A DNA stretch of 64,000 nucleotides from Acidithiobacillus acidisediminis (GCF_023277115.1 NZ_JALQCS010000001.1:2718873-2782872), one strand, 5' to 3'. Positions 16,824 to 26,124 are shown, counted from the stretch's first letter. The notes: generated from the sequence alone by a model not told the origin. Made by a program: numbers and translations.

Positions 16824-18338
16824 ATGCGGTTTCGCTATCTCTTCCTGTCCATCTGTTTCGTCGCACTGCTTTGCCCCCTGCAAAGTTTGGCGAGTCTGCG
16901 CTTTTTATTGCCTCCGGTCAGCAGTCCGGCGGTGATGTTTGCAGCTTTTCAGCCCCTGGCTGCACATTTGCAGGAAGCACTGGGCGAACCGATTGAATTG
17001 AGCTTCAGCGCAGACCTCCGCCAATTTTACCTGAAGGCGAGAGAAAAACGAGCACAGATCGTGCTGTTCTGTCCGATCGCCTACCTGAAGGTCGCGCACA
17101 GCAATCCCTACATCCCTCTTGCTGGATTGACTCCTCCTCCGGGCGGGGAGTACAGCGTAATCGTCGTACGCCGCGACAGCCCCATTCACAATGTTCTGCA
17201 ACTGCGCGGAAAGTCTTTCATCCTCGGGAACCCTGCTTGTGCAGCATCGGCCCTGGTGCCACTATCCCTGCTACACGCTGCCGGCGTGCAACAGCAACTG
17301 AGCGAACTCGGGCAAGGAGGGAGCGACAGCAACGCCCTGATGGACGTGGCGGCCCGTTTTTACGATGCCACCGCAGTAGCGCAAAACATCGCCGCGCCCT
17401 ATCTCCGCGCCGGGACGCTGCGGGTCATTGCACACAGCGCCGTTGGCCCGGGCGATCTGATCGCTGCCTCAACCGATGTGCCTGCATCACAGCGCGCAAT
17501 TCTGCGTCGGGCACTGCTGCAACTACCGCAGCAGGACCCCACTGCAATGGCGGCCATACGCGCACTGGCCGTCGGCTTCACCCCCGTTCCTCCCGGCACC
17601 TACGCGCCTCTACGCAGTCTCTATGCCGACCTCTATGGTGAAGACTTATCGCCACGCGTTCAGCGCCCAGTTTTGCGCCTGGGAATCCCTCCGGCATTCT
17701 CCCCATTGATGGCAGAGCAACTGTTTCAGCCACTGCGTTTGGCCCTGGAAAAGGTCACCGGCAGAGCCATTGAAATCTCTATTCCCAAAAATGAGCGGCA
17801 ATACTTGCGGCAACTCAAAGCCCACCAATATTCCTTCGCGCTCCTGAGCCCGCTGATGACGCAGGCGGCACGTGGTTTCGTGCATCCTCTGGCAACCCTG
17901 CTGCCAAGTTCAGGTTCATCGGGGCTAGCGCTGATCACGATAGAGGGCGCCACCACGCCTTCTGCCCAACTGCACATTGCGTACGGTAGCCCATACTGCA
18001 GCGCGAAGAATATACTTGCTGCCAAGGTCTCTGAACTTGCCGGACGCGAGGCCGTGCGCTGGTGGCCGGTGGATTCGGAGCGCGCCGTATTCGCCGCCCT
18101 GGGCAGCGGCGAGGCAAATTGGGGAATTGTCCGTAGTGCCACAGTAAACAGCCTCGCGGCATCGATGCCCGACACGTGGAAGGTCATCGCCCGAGATGGT
18201 CCAGCGCCGGCATGGAACCTGATCGCGAGTCCGATGATCACGCAGCACCAACGCGAGCAAATTCGCTCTGATTTGTCTACACTCCCGAGACAGGCCCTAG
18301 CGGCTGCGGGCTTCGAGGAGATCCACATACAGCGATGA
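16824..18338 (+). CDS. Tandem PhnD-like periplasmic binding protein, probable sensor for the sox regulators
   Basis: 504 residues from the ATG at 16824. A signal peptide (residues 1-22, hydrophobic core ending LQSLAS) is followed by two PhnD/phosphonate-binding-like domains: the first over about residues 26-270, the second from about 285 to the end (each begins with an LRFLLPP- or LRLGIPP-like strand and a helix carrying LAAHLQEAL or [10 protein letters not shown]). No ABC permease or ATPase is nearby; a sigma54 histidine kinase follows 35 bases later. The kinases TtrS and ThsS use PhnD-like domains to sense tetrathionate and thiosulfate, so a stand-alone ligand sensor for TspS is a reasonable inference. 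The ligand is not known. Confidence 0.8.
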   Translation: MRFRYLFLSICFVALLCPLQSLASLRFLLPPVSSPAVMFAAFQPLAAHLQEALGEPIELSFSADLRQFYLKAREKRAQIVLFCPIAYLKVAHSNPYIPLAGLTPPPGGEYSVIVVRRDSPIHNVLQLRGKSFILGNPACAASALVPLSLLHAAGVQQQLSELGQGGSDSNALMDVAARFYDATAVAQNIAAPYLRAGTLRVIAHSAVGPGDLIAASTDVPASQRAILRRALLQLPQQDPTAMAAIRALAVGFTPVPPGTYAPLRSLYADLYGEDLSPRVQRPVLRLGIPPAFSPLMAEQLFQPLRLALEKVTGRAIEISIPKNERQYLRQLKAHQYSFALLSPLMTQAARGFVHPLATLLPSSGSSGLALITIEGATTPSAQLHIAYGSPYCSAKNILAAKVSELAGREAVRWWPVDSERAVFAALGSGEANWGIVRSATVNSLAASMPDTWKVIARDGPAPAWNLIASPMITQHQREQIRSDLSTLPRQALAAAGFEEIHIQR

Positions 18339-18372
18339 CAGCCTCTCTGTTTTCCAGCACACCCCTGACGCG

Positions 18373-19821
18373 GTGACCCGCTCTCGCCCACACCTGTGGC
18401 AGCGATTGACTTGGCGCAGCAAAAGCATGGCCTTGGTCGTGCTGCTGGTGGCCATGATCTACCTATTGATCGCCGTTTTTCTATACACCTCGGTGCGTGA
18501 AGACTTGACCAGTCAGGTACAAACGGAACTCCATCACCTCACCGAGAGTATCGCCAGCTCTGCCGCAAATCCCCTCCTGCTGAAGGATGCCGGTCACCTT
18601 GCCAAGCTCGTCCGGGGTAACAACTCCCTCGTCTCTGCCGTGCTGATTATCAATCGTAATGGAACCATTGTTGCCAGCAGCGACCTGGCCCAGGTAGGAG
18701 TTCGTGTATCACTCCCAGGGGTGAAAATGCTCCCCAGGAAATATGGGTATTCGGCCGCAATTACGGCCGGAAATCAGCAACTGGGTACCGTTTGGCTGCG
18801 CAGCAACGCTGCGGAAATCCATCAGTTGATTGCCCGAAAGCTGGAGCACACCACGAGCCGCTTGCTGTTTCTGGGAATCAGCACGGCCATCATTGGCTTG
18901 ATTGGCGCGTACATGGTTAGTTTGGCCATCACCCGGCCCATTTCGCGCCTCATGCACGAAATGGAAACCATGGAGCGTCAATTTGGCATTCACGACGCCC
19001 CCACTTCGCCGCCAGAGGTGGATGAGTATCGGGACGAACTGCATCGTCTTGAACTCGCGTTTCGCTCCATGGTAACGCGCTTATACGAGCATCTGCTGGA
19101 ATTACGCAAGTTGCATCAACGACAGCAGGCAATGCAATGCATGGTCACCATCGGCCAGATGTCTTCCCAGGTTGCGCATGAGATTCGTAACGCCCTGTCG
19201 TCCGTGCGTGGCGCAGCGCGCTATTTAGTGCGTTACGACGATCGCGACAACCGGGAAGAATTTCTGCAAATCATCGAAGAAGAGGTGCAACGACTCTATG
19301 ACATGACGCAGGGATTTCTCGATTTTGGCCGCAGCTATGAAGCACACCCGGAAGTTCAGGAGCTTTGCACCTTCTTGCGTCGATGCATACAGCGCCATCA
19401 AACGGATTTTGATGCTCGTGCCATCACCGTGACCTTGGACTGTGCTCCGGGTCTATTCGCCAGCTTTGATAGTTCCTTGCTCACCCAGGCACTGAGCAAT
19501 CTCTTGCTGAACGCCTGTGATGCAGTACCTGCCCAAGGAGGGGAAATCAAGGTCAGCGCCGCGACCAGCACAGGCGGAGTGCAGATCCGCGTGCACGACA
19601 ACGGGCCGGGTATCGACGAGGCGCGCAAGAGCGAAATCTTCAAGCCATACGTTACCAGCAAGACCAAGGGTAGTGGACTCGGGCTGGCGGTTGTTGCCAA
19701 AATCATGATGGTACATGAAGGAAGCGTAGAATTGAGTCAGGACGACGGACCGGGAGCCTGTTTCGTGCTCTATCTTCCCGGCATCAATACACATCGAGCA
19801 GGGCTCCTGAACGTGGGTTGA
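18373..19821 (+). CDS. tspS: Membrane histidine kinase, NtrB type (TspS-like)
   Basis: 482 residues from a GTG at 18373. Two membrane segments (about 19-41 and 164-186) flank a periplasmic sensor domain; a HAMP-like linker follows, then an H-box VAHEIRNALSSVRG with His269 and a HATPase domain (NLLLNACDAVP, DNGPGID, GSGLGLAV). The partner is the sigma54 activator that overlaps its 3' end region by a few bases upstream of its real start. In Acidithiobacillus caldus the TspS-TspR pair in this position controls sox; the symbol is given by that correspondence. Confidence 0.88.
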   Translation: MTRSRPHLWQRLTWRSKSMALVVLLVAMIYLLIAVFLYTSVREDLTSQVQTELHHLTESIASSAANPLLLKDAGHLAKLVRGNNSLVSAVLIINRNGTIVASSDLAQVGVRVSLPGVKMLPRKYGYSAAITAGNQQLGTVWLRSNAAEIHQLIARKLEHTTSRLLFLGISTAIIGLIGAYMVSLAITRPISRLMHEMETMERQFGIHDAPTSPPEVDEYRDELHRLELAFRSMVTRLYEHLLELRKLHQRQQAMQCMVTIGQMSSQVAHEIRNALSSVRGAARYLVRYDDRDNREEFLQIIEEEVQRLYDMTQGFLDFGRSYEAHPEVQELCTFLRRCIQRHQTDFDARAITVTLDCAPGLFASFDSSLLTQALSNLLLNACDAVPAQGGEIKVSAATSTGGVQIRVHDNGPGIDEARKSEIFKPYVTSKTKGSGLGLAVVAKIMMVHEGSVELSQDDGPGACFVLYLPGINTHRAGLLNVG

Positions 19822-19829
19822 GAGGTGGT

Positions 19830-21197
19830 ATGGATACAAAAATTCTGGTCGTGGAGGATGAGCGCAACCTGCGCCGTGTGTTGGTGGCCATCTTGCAGGC
19901 GGAGGGCTTCTCCATACTGGAGGCAGAATCAGCGGAAGAGGCTTTGGACCGCCTGCAGACAGAGAACCCATCACTCGTTCTCAGCGATCAGCGTTTGCCC
20001 GGCATGCCAGGCGTGGAATTACTGCGGCGGGTCAAGGAATTGCGCCCAACGATTCCGGTGATCATCACCACCGCCTATGGCGACATCGATCAGGCAGTGG
20101 AGGCCATCAAGGCCGGTGCGGAACACTACCTGACCAAGCCCGTTGACGAGGGCGAGTTGCTGGCACTGATTCGCCAGATTCTCGAGCGTGGCGGGCGTCA
20201 AATCCCTCCCCTGCGACAAACGCCGCGGCGCCATGGGCTGATCGGTGTCAGTCGCGCCATCACCCAGCTTCTCGAGACGATCGATCTGGTCGCGCCAGCA
20301 CCATCCAACGTCCTCATCAGTGGCGAGTCCGGCACGGGCAAGGAGTTAGTGGCGCGTGCGTTGCATGAGGCCTCTGCGCGCAGCAATGAGCCGTTCATTG
20401 CCTTCAATTGCGGAGCTATTCCACTGGAGTTGGTGGAAAGCGAGATCTTCGGCTACGAGCGAGGCGCCTTTACGGGCGCCGTGCGCAGCCAGATGGGGAA
20501 ACTGGAAGCTGCAGCCGCTGGGACACTCTTCCTCGATGAAGTGGGCGACATGCCCTTGCCAATGCAAGTCAAACTCTTGCGCGCCCTGCAGGAACGAGAA
20601 TTCACCCGCCTCGGCACGCATCAGCCGATTCGTCTGCAGGCGCGTATTGTGGCCGCCACCCACATCGACCTGAAACAAGCGATTCAGGAGGGCCGTTTTC
20701 GGGAAGACCTATACTATCGCTTGAATGTTATCCCATTACACATCCCACCATTGCGCGAGCGTCGCGCGGATATCGCGCCTCTGGTGGCCCATTTTCTTGC
20801 CAAGATCTGTCACGAGATTGGTCGCCCCGAGGTAAAGATCGAGAGCGATGCCCTGTCCGCCCTGGAGAGCTACACCTGGCCCGGCAACATACGGCAACTG
20901 GAGAATTTGCTTGAGCGCAGCGTGGTGTTGACACGCCAGAACAGTATCGGTCGCCGCGACCTACCGCCAGAGATTCGTGACCAGGAATCGAACAGCGAAG
21001 GCAATCCCTCCAGCCCCTTCGATCTGCCTGCCATCGAGCGTCAAACCGTACTGGGTGCATTGGAAAAGACCCGTTTCAACCAAAGCCAGGCTGCGGTTCT
21101 GCTGGGAATCAGCCGCAAACAGCTGCGTACGAAAATGAAGAACATGGGGTTACTTGCTGAGCAGGCGCCCGATGACGAAGGATTTGACGGCGACTGA
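19830..21197 (+). CDS. tspR: Sigma54-dependent response regulator, NtrC family (TspR-like)
   Basis: 455 residues from the ATG at 19830 (AGGTGG upstream). Receiver domain with phosphoacceptor Asp53, then an AAA+ domain with GESGTGKE near residue 167 and a canonical GAFTGA loop near 212 for contact with sigma54, then a Fis-type helix-turn-helix at the C-terminus (SQAAVLLGISRKQLR). It should drive the sigma54 promoter at 21417-21432 before soxX. The candidate binding sites between the gene and that promoter are listed separately. Confidence 0.92.
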   Translation: MDTKILVVEDERNLRRVLVAILQAEGFSILEAESAEEALDRLQTENPSLVLSDQRLPGMPGVELLRRVKELRPTIPVIITTAYGDIDQAVEAIKAGAEHYLTKPVDEGELLALIRQILERGGRQIPPLRQTPRRHGLIGVSRAITQLLETIDLVAPAPSNVLISGESGTGKELVARALHEASARSNEPFIAFNCGAIPLELVESEIFGYERGAFTGAVRSQMGKLEAAAAGTLFLDEVGDMPLPMQVKLLRALQEREFTRLGTHQPIRLQARIVAATHIDLKQAIQEGRFREDLYYRLNVIPLHIPPLRERRADIAPLVAHFLAKICHEIGRPEVKIESDALSALESYTWPGNIRQLENLLERSVVLTRQNSIGRRDLPPEIRDQESNSEGNPSSPFDLPAIERQTVLGALEKTRFNQSQAAVLLGISRKQLRTKMKNMGLLAEQAPDDEGFDGD

Positions 21198-21203
21198 AAA
21201 GCT

Positions 21204-21256
21204 CTGTGCCTTTCGGCACAGCCCCTGCATGGCTTTGGTCCGATTTTTTGCGGACC
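21204..21256 (+). repeat. Two hairpins after tspR
   Basis: CTGTGCC (21204-21210) pairs with GGCACAG (21215-21221) around loop TTTC. A second inverted repeat, GGTCCG (21237-21242) and CGGACC (21251-21256), surrounds a T-rich loop. The first looks like the end of the tspSR message, although no T-run follows directly; the second could be part of the terminator or a regulator site. Confidence 0.5.
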
Positions 21257-21326
21257 TACTCTTGCCGTTCCTCCTGCAGAGGTCCCGCTTCACTCTCGCC
21301 CTGCATTGCTCTCTTCTGCATAACTG

Positions 21327-21381
21327 ATTGAATATCAATTGCTTCTGATTCTGGTTCAGGAAGCTCTCCGAATTTGGAGAG
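21327..21381 (+). promoter_or_regulatory. Candidate TspR enhancer sites upstream of sox
   Basis: Two inverted repeats lie upstream of the sigma54 promoter: ATTGA-ATA-TCAAT at 21327-21339, about 80 bases before the -24 element, and CTCTCC-GAATTT-GGAGAG at 21364-21381, about 36 bases before it. The first has the distance typical of NtrC-type enhancers. Which of them binds the regulator cannot be decided by eye. Confidence 0.45.
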
Positions 21382-21416
21382 GGCAACGAGGATATCCCAG
21401 ATCGAAGGCTTAGGTC

Positions 21417-21432
21417 TGGCATGAAAACTGCT
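21417..21432 (+). promoter_or_regulatory. Sigma54 promoter of the sox operon
   Basis: TGGCATGAAAACTGCT carries the invariant GG and GC separated by ten bases, matching the -24/-12 consensus (TGGCAC-N5-TTGC) apart from CAT for CAC and CTGC for TTGC. It lies 50 bases before the soxX start and directly downstream of a sigma54 activator gene. Confidence 0.8.
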
Positions 21433-21481
21433 CTAGGGGATAGCACCGGGAAAAAGCCCGGGCAGCACCACAGGAGTAGTT

Positions 21482-21865
21482 ATGAACGCTCACAGACGCA
21501 CACGCGCGGGGATTCTTACCGGTCTGACTGGCGCCCTACTATTGGTCGCCACGGCTGCCAGTGCTGCCCCAGCGGTCAATAATATTGAAGCTGGTCGCAC
21601 CTTGGCCTTTAACCGAGCCAAGGGGAATTGTCTGGCTTGCCATGCCCTTCCCGGCGGCACGCAAGCGGGCGACGTTGGCCCGGCCCTGCCGATGAAAGGT
21701 GTGACCTTTCAGCAAATGTTCCAGACCAAGGAAAAATTGGTCGCCTTCCTGTCGGATCCTGAAAAGCTATTCCCCTACGCCAACATGCCGGAGTTTGGGA
21801 AAAATAAGGTCCTGACACATCAAGAGCTGGAACAGGTTGCCGATTATCTCTGGTCGTTGAAATAA
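21482..21865 (+). CDS. soxX: SoxX, c-type cytochrome subunit of SoxAX
   Basis: 127 residues with a Sec signal peptide (to about residue 28, AASAAP). Haem c binding motif CLACH at residues 50-54, with Met in the ANMPEFG segment near residue 102 as likely distal ligand. SoxX pairs with SoxA in the periplasm to couple thiosulfate oxidatively to SoxY. It is the first gene of the sox operon, with an AGGAG site before the ATG. Confidence 0.95.
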   Translation: MNAHRRTRAGILTGLTGALLLVATAASAAPAVNNIEAGRTLAFNRAKGNCLACHALPGGTQAGDVGPALPMKGVTFQQMFQTKEKLVAFLSDPEKLFPYANMPEFGKNKVLTHQELEQVADYLWSLK

Positions 21866-21888
21866 ATCACCCGTTGAGGAGTATTTTC

Positions 21889-22398
21889 ATGAAGCAAATG
21901 CAACGTAGACAATTTCTCGGCACTGGCGTAACCGCTGCTGCCGTAGCCGCCGTCGCTGGCACTGGCCTGTTACGCGCCGGCAATGCCTTCGCTGACAACG
22001 TCGCCGGATGGCCTGCCAAGGCCTTCGATGCCAAGGTTTTGGATGCGGCAATGACGGATTCCGTTGGTAAGACCAGTGTCCCTGTTTCGTCAAAGGTATC
22101 GCTCAAAGCGCCGACCATTGCCGAAAATGGTGGCGCCGTGCCGGTTACTATTGAAGTGGATTCACCGATGACTGCCGACGACTACATTGATACCGTTTGG
22201 TTATTTGTCGACCATAACCCCACCCCATTAGCGAGCCAGTTCACCTTCACCCCGGCCTGCGGTAAAGCGTACATTCAACAACGCATCAAGATGGCCAAGA
22301 CCGACCACGTCCGCGTTGTTGCCAAGACCAACAAAGGGGAATTGATGGCCTCGGCACCCCGTGAAGTCAAAGTCACCATTGGTGGCTGCGGCGGCTGA
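21889..22398 (+). CDS. soxY: SoxY, sulfur-carrier protein
   Basis: 169 residues from the ATG at 21889 (GAGGAG upstream). A twin-arginine signal (QRRQFLG near residue 4) exports it folded, probably with SoxZ. The C-terminus carries the GGCGG swinging arm whose cysteine holds the thiosulfonate and persulfide intermediates of the Sox cycle. It is followed directly by soxZ. Confidence 0.97.
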   Translation: MKQMQRRQFLGTGVTAAAVAAVAGTGLLRAGNAFADNVAGWPAKAFDAKVLDAAMTDSVGKTSVPVSSKVSLKAPTIAENGGAVPVTIEVDSPMTADDYIDTVWLFVDHNPTPLASQFTFTPACGKAYIQQRIKMAKTDHVRVVAKTNKGELMASAPREVKVTIGGCGG

Positions 22399-22435
22399 TC
22401 TCTCTCATTTCCTAATCTAGCAAGGAGCTATAACC

Positions 22436-22771
22436 ATGGCAGCACCACTTGGCAATCCAATGATCCGTATGCCCGGGAGCGCAAAGAAGGGGGATATTGT
22501 AGAAGTCCGCTCCCTGATCATGAATCCCATGACTACGGGTCTGGTGAAAGATAAGAAAACCGGCAAACTCATTCCTGCACATTTCATTCAGACGGTTACC
22601 ATCACCTTCAACGACAAGCCACTGTTGGATATCGATTGGAGTACGGCGGTCAGTGCCAACCCCTACCTAGCGTTCAAAATGCGCGCGGAGGAAAGCGGCA
22701 CCGTAAAAATGACCTGGAAGGACAACACCAACGGCTCCTGGAGTGCAACGTCAAAAATTACCGTGAGCTGA
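22436..22771 (+). CDS. soxZ: SoxZ, partner of the SoxY carrier
   Basis: 111 residues, no signal peptide, immunoglobulin-like fold with the family segments GDIVEVRSLIMNPM near residue 19 and WSTAVSANPYLAF near residue 66. It binds SoxY and is exported with it by the Tat pathway. AAGGAG precedes the start. It lies between soxY and soxA in the usual Acidithiobacillus order. Confidence 0.97.
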   Translation: MAAPLGNPMIRMPGSAKKGDIVEVRSLIMNPMTTGLVKDKKTGKLIPAHFIQTVTITFNDKPLLDIDWSTAVSANPYLAFKMRAEESGTVKMTWKDNTNGSWSATSKITVS

Positions 22772-22837
22772 TATTGTCTTTAGAGCGCAGTGCAACATGT
22801 ACTGCGCCGATTTCCAATAAAAGGGAGGGAAATCGCA

Positions 22838-23701
22838 ATGAAAAAATGGATCGTATCCATTGCTATTGCAGCGCTTGCGGGTAACAGCGTAGCTGCCAAT
22901 GCCGTCAACTGGTGGGACTTGGGCAATACCAAGGTCGGTCCGGAACAGACGCTGCAACAATTCCACGAGTATTTCAAACAGCAAAACCCTAACATGCCGT
23001 TGGAGAAATATGCCCTTGGCGCCTATGCATTCAGTCCACAGTTATATGCACAGTACCAAGAGGCGATGCAGTTCAATCCGGGCGATCTGACCCTCTCTGA
23101 AGGGAAGAAGCTCTGGGATAGCAAATTCAAGAATGGCAAAACCTATGCGAGTTGTTATCCGAATGGGGGCAAAGGAGTAGCCGCAAAATATCCCATTTTC
23201 GACAGCAAAACCCAAAGTGTCGTTACCATTGGCATGAGCCTCAACGCCTGCCGCAAGGAAAATGGCGCAGCGCCACTCAAATACGGTAGTCAAGACATGA
23301 TTGCCTTGCAAACCTATCTCGGTTCTCTCTCCAATGGCATGCCCGTCGATGTGCAGGTGAAAGGGCCAGGTGCCGTCAAAGCATTTGAAGAAGGCAAGGC
23401 GTATTTTTTCATGAAGCGCGGCCAGTTGAATTTTTCCTGTGCCTCCTGTCATGTAGCCTACGCCGGCAAGTATTTACGTGATCAAATCATTTCCCCCGTG
23501 GTTGGCCAAAGTGCTCACTTCCCAACGTATCGAGCTGCCTGGTCAGCGGTAAACACCCTGCAAAAGCGTATGCAAGGATGCGACAAAAAGGTCGGCGCAC
23601 AACCAGAACAACTGGAAAGCGTGGATTATCGCAATTTGGAATATTTCATGAGCTATCTCAGCAATGGGATCAAAATGAACGTACCGGGTTACCGGCCGTA
23701 A
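22838..23701 (+). CDS. soxA: SoxA, catalytic cytochrome subunit, monohaem type
   Basis: 287 residues from the ATG at 22838 (GGGAGGG upstream), with a signal peptide of about 22 residues. One haem c motif is present, CASCH at residues 201-205; the active-site cysteine that would carry the persulfide ligand is Cys248 (MQGCDKK). The N-terminal position that holds a second haem in dihaem SoxA has only Cys106 (YASCYPN), without CXXCH, and Cys138 (NACRKE) could form a disulfide with it. It works with SoxX in the periplasm. Confidence 0.94.
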   Translation: MKKWIVSIAIAALAGNSVAANAVNWWDLGNTKVGPEQTLQQFHEYFKQQNPNMPLEKYALGAYAFSPQLYAQYQEAMQFNPGDLTLSEGKKLWDSKFKNGKTYASCYPNGGKGVAAKYPIFDSKTQSVVTIGMSLNACRKENGAAPLKYGSQDMIALQTYLGSLSNGMPVDVQVKGPGAVKAFEEGKAYFFMKRGQLNFSCASCHVAYAGKYLRDQIISPVVGQSAHFPTYRAAWSAVNTLQKRMQGCDKKVGAQPEQLESVDYRNLEYFMSYLSNGIKMNVPGYRP

Positions 23702-23750
23702 ATATCACTCGATTCTATTGCTTTACCCTTCCGCCCCAGAGGAGTCTCTC

Positions 23751-24281
23751 ATGTTTCGCTCTCCATCCCTCTGGGCGAGCCTCAGCGCTGGCTTGGCCGG
23801 CGCCGGTTTCGCCTGTATCGCCCATGCCGCCTTGATCGCCGCACCAGTCTCTGGCATGCCTAAAATCAACACTGATTCCCCTCTGTATGTCGTCAATGTG
23901 GACAAGGGTGTTACCCCCGCCCAGATCAAGCTCGGCATCAGCAGTGGGGCAGAATCCGAAAACATGAACGTGGTAGGCTCTCTGGATGTCCAGCAGGGCC
24001 TGCAAGAACGCGGTATCAAGAGTAATTCACCGTACGTGATTTATGAGGTCTGCAATCTCGTTCTGGGCGCAAAAATTCTACAAAGCAGTCCCGAATTTGG
24101 CGCCTTCGCTCCGTGTAAGGTCGTGATGTATGAAAGTCATGGTCAGCTTAAACTGATGACCTACCTGCCAACCTATGCGCTACGCTACTTTCCGAAAAAT
24201 CCAGAGACAGAAAAGGTGGCGAAGGAGCTGGACAAACAAATCATCACCGTCATGAAAACGGCCAAATCTGGCGGCCTATAA
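23751..24281 (+). CDS. Exported DUF302-domain protein of the sox cluster
   Basis: 176 residues from the ATG at 23751 (AGAGGAG upstream), with a Sec-type signal peptide ending near CIAHAA. The mature part matches the DUF302 pattern: a duplex of strands, the segment SPYVIYEVCNLVLGAKIL near residue 87, and an FAPCKVVMYE segment with a second cysteine. It fills the position between soxA and soxB where related clusters carry a hypothetical gene. DUF302 has no settled function; two cysteines in the exported domain would allow a disulfide or thiol role. Confidence 0.75.
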   Translation: MFRSPSLWASLSAGLAGAGFACIAHAALIAAPVSGMPKINTDSPLYVVNVDKGVTPAQIKLGISSGAESENMNVVGSLDVQQGLQERGIKSNSPYVIYEVCNLVLGAKILQSSPEFGAFAPCKVVMYESHGQLKLMTYLPTYALRYFPKNPETEKVAKELDKQIITVMKTAKSGGL

Positions 24282-24306
24282 ACATTTATTGGGGAGGTAC
24301 AGTACC

Positions 24307-26034
24307 ATGCAACTTGGTAGAAGAGATTTTTTGCAATTATTGGGCATTGCCGGGGCCGGCAGTTTTTTTGCCCCTGGCGCCATTCAGGCGGCCTGGGGGA
24401 GTGAAAAGGATCCCTATGACATCCCGGAGTATGGGAATGTGACGCTTCTACATATGACCGACTCCCACGCCCAATTGCTGCCTGTGTGGTGGCGCGAGCC
24501 TGATACCAACATCGGCGTTGGCCCCGTGCTCAATCAAACGCCCCACCTTTGTGGCAAATGGATGCTGGATTATTATGGGCTAGCACACAGTGGTCGCGAT
24601 GAATATACCTATTCCTGTCTTGACTACGACACCCTAGCCAAGCATTACGGCAAGATTGGCGGCTACGCCCATATCGCAACCTTGGTGAAGCGCTATCGCG
24701 AACAGCTTGGCAAACGTGCGCTTTTGCTGGATGGCGGCGATACCTGGCAAGGCTCCGCTACCTCCCTGTGGACCAAGGGGGAAGACATGGTTGGGGCACA
24801 GAATCTCCTCGGTGTTGATGACTTTGTTGGGCACTGGGAGTTCACCTATGGCCAAAAGCAGGTCGAATATCTGGTCAAAAACAAACTCAAGGCCAAATTC
24901 CTCGCCCAGAACGTGTTCAGCAATACTTGGCAGGAACCGGTTTTCCAACCCTATCAAATCCATGAGATCAGTGGACGGCGGATCGCCGTCATCGGTCAGG
25001 CCTTTCCCTTCACCCCCATCGCTAACCCCGGCTATATGATCCCGGATTGGGGCTTCGGCATTCACACCGAACATATGCAGAAAATGGTGGATGAATGCCG
25101 CAACGACAAGCACGCGGACCTCGTCGTGGTGCTCTCCCATAATGGCGCCGACGTGGACAAGAAGATGGCCTCCCTGGTCAAGGGAATCGACATCATCCTC
25201 GGTGGGCATACCCACGACATCATGGGACCCAAGCCCTTCCAGGTGAATCAGACCCTGATCATCAATACCAGTACCAATGGTAAAATCCTGGCACGCTTCG
25301 ATCTCGACGTGGGCAAGGGCAAGCTCAAGGGCTGGCGTTTCCATTATCTGCCGGTATTTTCCAATCTGATTCCCGCCGATGCGGAAATGAGCCAGTACAT
25401 CGACGGCGTGCGCAAGCCCTATCTGGAAAAATTGCAGCAGCCCCTGGCTACCACTGGCAGCCTGCTGTATCGGCGAGACAACTTCAACGGTAGTTTCGAT
25501 CAACTGCTCTGTGACGCCCTGCGCGCCGAGATGGACTGCGAGGCCTCCTTCTCCCCTGGCTTCCGTTGGGGATACTGCAAGCTCCCTGGCGAAACCATCA
25601 CCATGGAAGATGTCATGGGTCAGACCGCCATCACCTATCCCCAGGTCACGGTCAATAATTACACCGGTGCGCAGATCAAGAACATCATGGAGCAGGTGGC
25701 GGATAATATCTTCAATCCCAACCCCTACTACCAGCAGGGCGGCGACATGATTCGCGTCGGCAACATCCAGTATGACTTCAACCCTAACGAGAAGATCTAT
25801 CACCGCATCAGCAACCTGCGGATTGCCGGCAAGCTCGTTTCTGCCACCAAGAAATACAAGGTGGCAGGTTGGGCGGCCATGCAACCGGTAGAAGGCAAAC
25901 CGGTCTGGGAAGTCTTTGCCAGTTGGCTACAAAGTCAGAAACATGTAGAGGTCAAGAAGGTCGACCTGCCCGTTCTGAATGCTGACATGCGCAGCAACCG
26001 CGGCATCGCCTTTCCAAAAACGTACAAACTGTAG
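24307..26034 (+). CDS. soxB: SoxB, di-manganese thiosulfohydrolase
   Basis: 575 residues from the ATG at 24307 (GGGAGG upstream). A Tat signal (GRRDFLQLLG near residue 4) precedes a 5'-nucleotidase-like metallophosphatase fold with metal ligands in DSHAQLLP near residue 51, LDGGDTW and GGHTHD near residue 301. SoxB hydrolyses the terminal sulfate from SoxY-bound thiosulfonate. No soxCD follows, so residual sulfane sulfur on SoxY must leave by another route, such as sulfur globules or import to sHdr. A strong terminator follows. Confidence 0.97.
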   Translation: MQLGRRDFLQLLGIAGAGSFFAPGAIQAAWGSEKDPYDIPEYGNVTLLHMTDSHAQLLPVWWREPDTNIGVGPVLNQTPHLCGKWMLDYYGLAHSGRDEYTYSCLDYDTLAKHYGKIGGYAHIATLVKRYREQLGKRALLLDGGDTWQGSATSLWTKGEDMVGAQNLLGVDDFVGHWEFTYGQKQVEYLVKNKLKAKFLAQNVFSNTWQEPVFQPYQIHEISGRRIAVIGQAFPFTPIANPGYMIPDWGFGIHTEHMQKMVDECRNDKHADLVVVLSHNGADVDKKMASLVKGIDIILGGHTHDIMGPKPFQVNQTLIINTSTNGKILARFDLDVGKGKLKGWRFHYLPVFSNLIPADAEMSQYIDGVRKPYLEKLQQPLATTGSLLYRRDNFNGSFDQLLCDALRAEMDCEASFSPGFRWGYCKLPGETITMEDVMGQTAITYPQVTVNNYTGAQIKNIMEQVADNIFNPNPYYQQGGDMIRVGNIQYDFNPNEKIYHRISNLRIAGKLVSATKKYKVAGWAAMQPVEGKPVWEVFASWLQSQKHVEVKKVDLPVLNADMRSNRGIAFPKTYKL

Positions 26035-26062
26035 ACTTTCATTGCGATAACGAGCGGGACTC

Positions 26063-26086
26063 GCCGGCCCTTGGGCCGGCTTTTTT
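26063..26086 (+). terminator. Intrinsic terminator of the sox operon
   Basis: GCCGGCCC (26063-26070) pairs perfectly with GGGCCGGC (26073-26080) and is followed by six T residues. It ends the sox transcript 29 bases after the soxB stop. Confidence 0.92.
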
Positions 26087-26124
26087 ATTCCCAAAGCAAC
26101 GGAGTTTCAGTCGGTTACGATCCC

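Noticed and set aside
24634..25884. A 416-codon frame opposite soxB
   Set aside because: Shadow of soxB, whose metal-binding motifs and Tat signal are clear.
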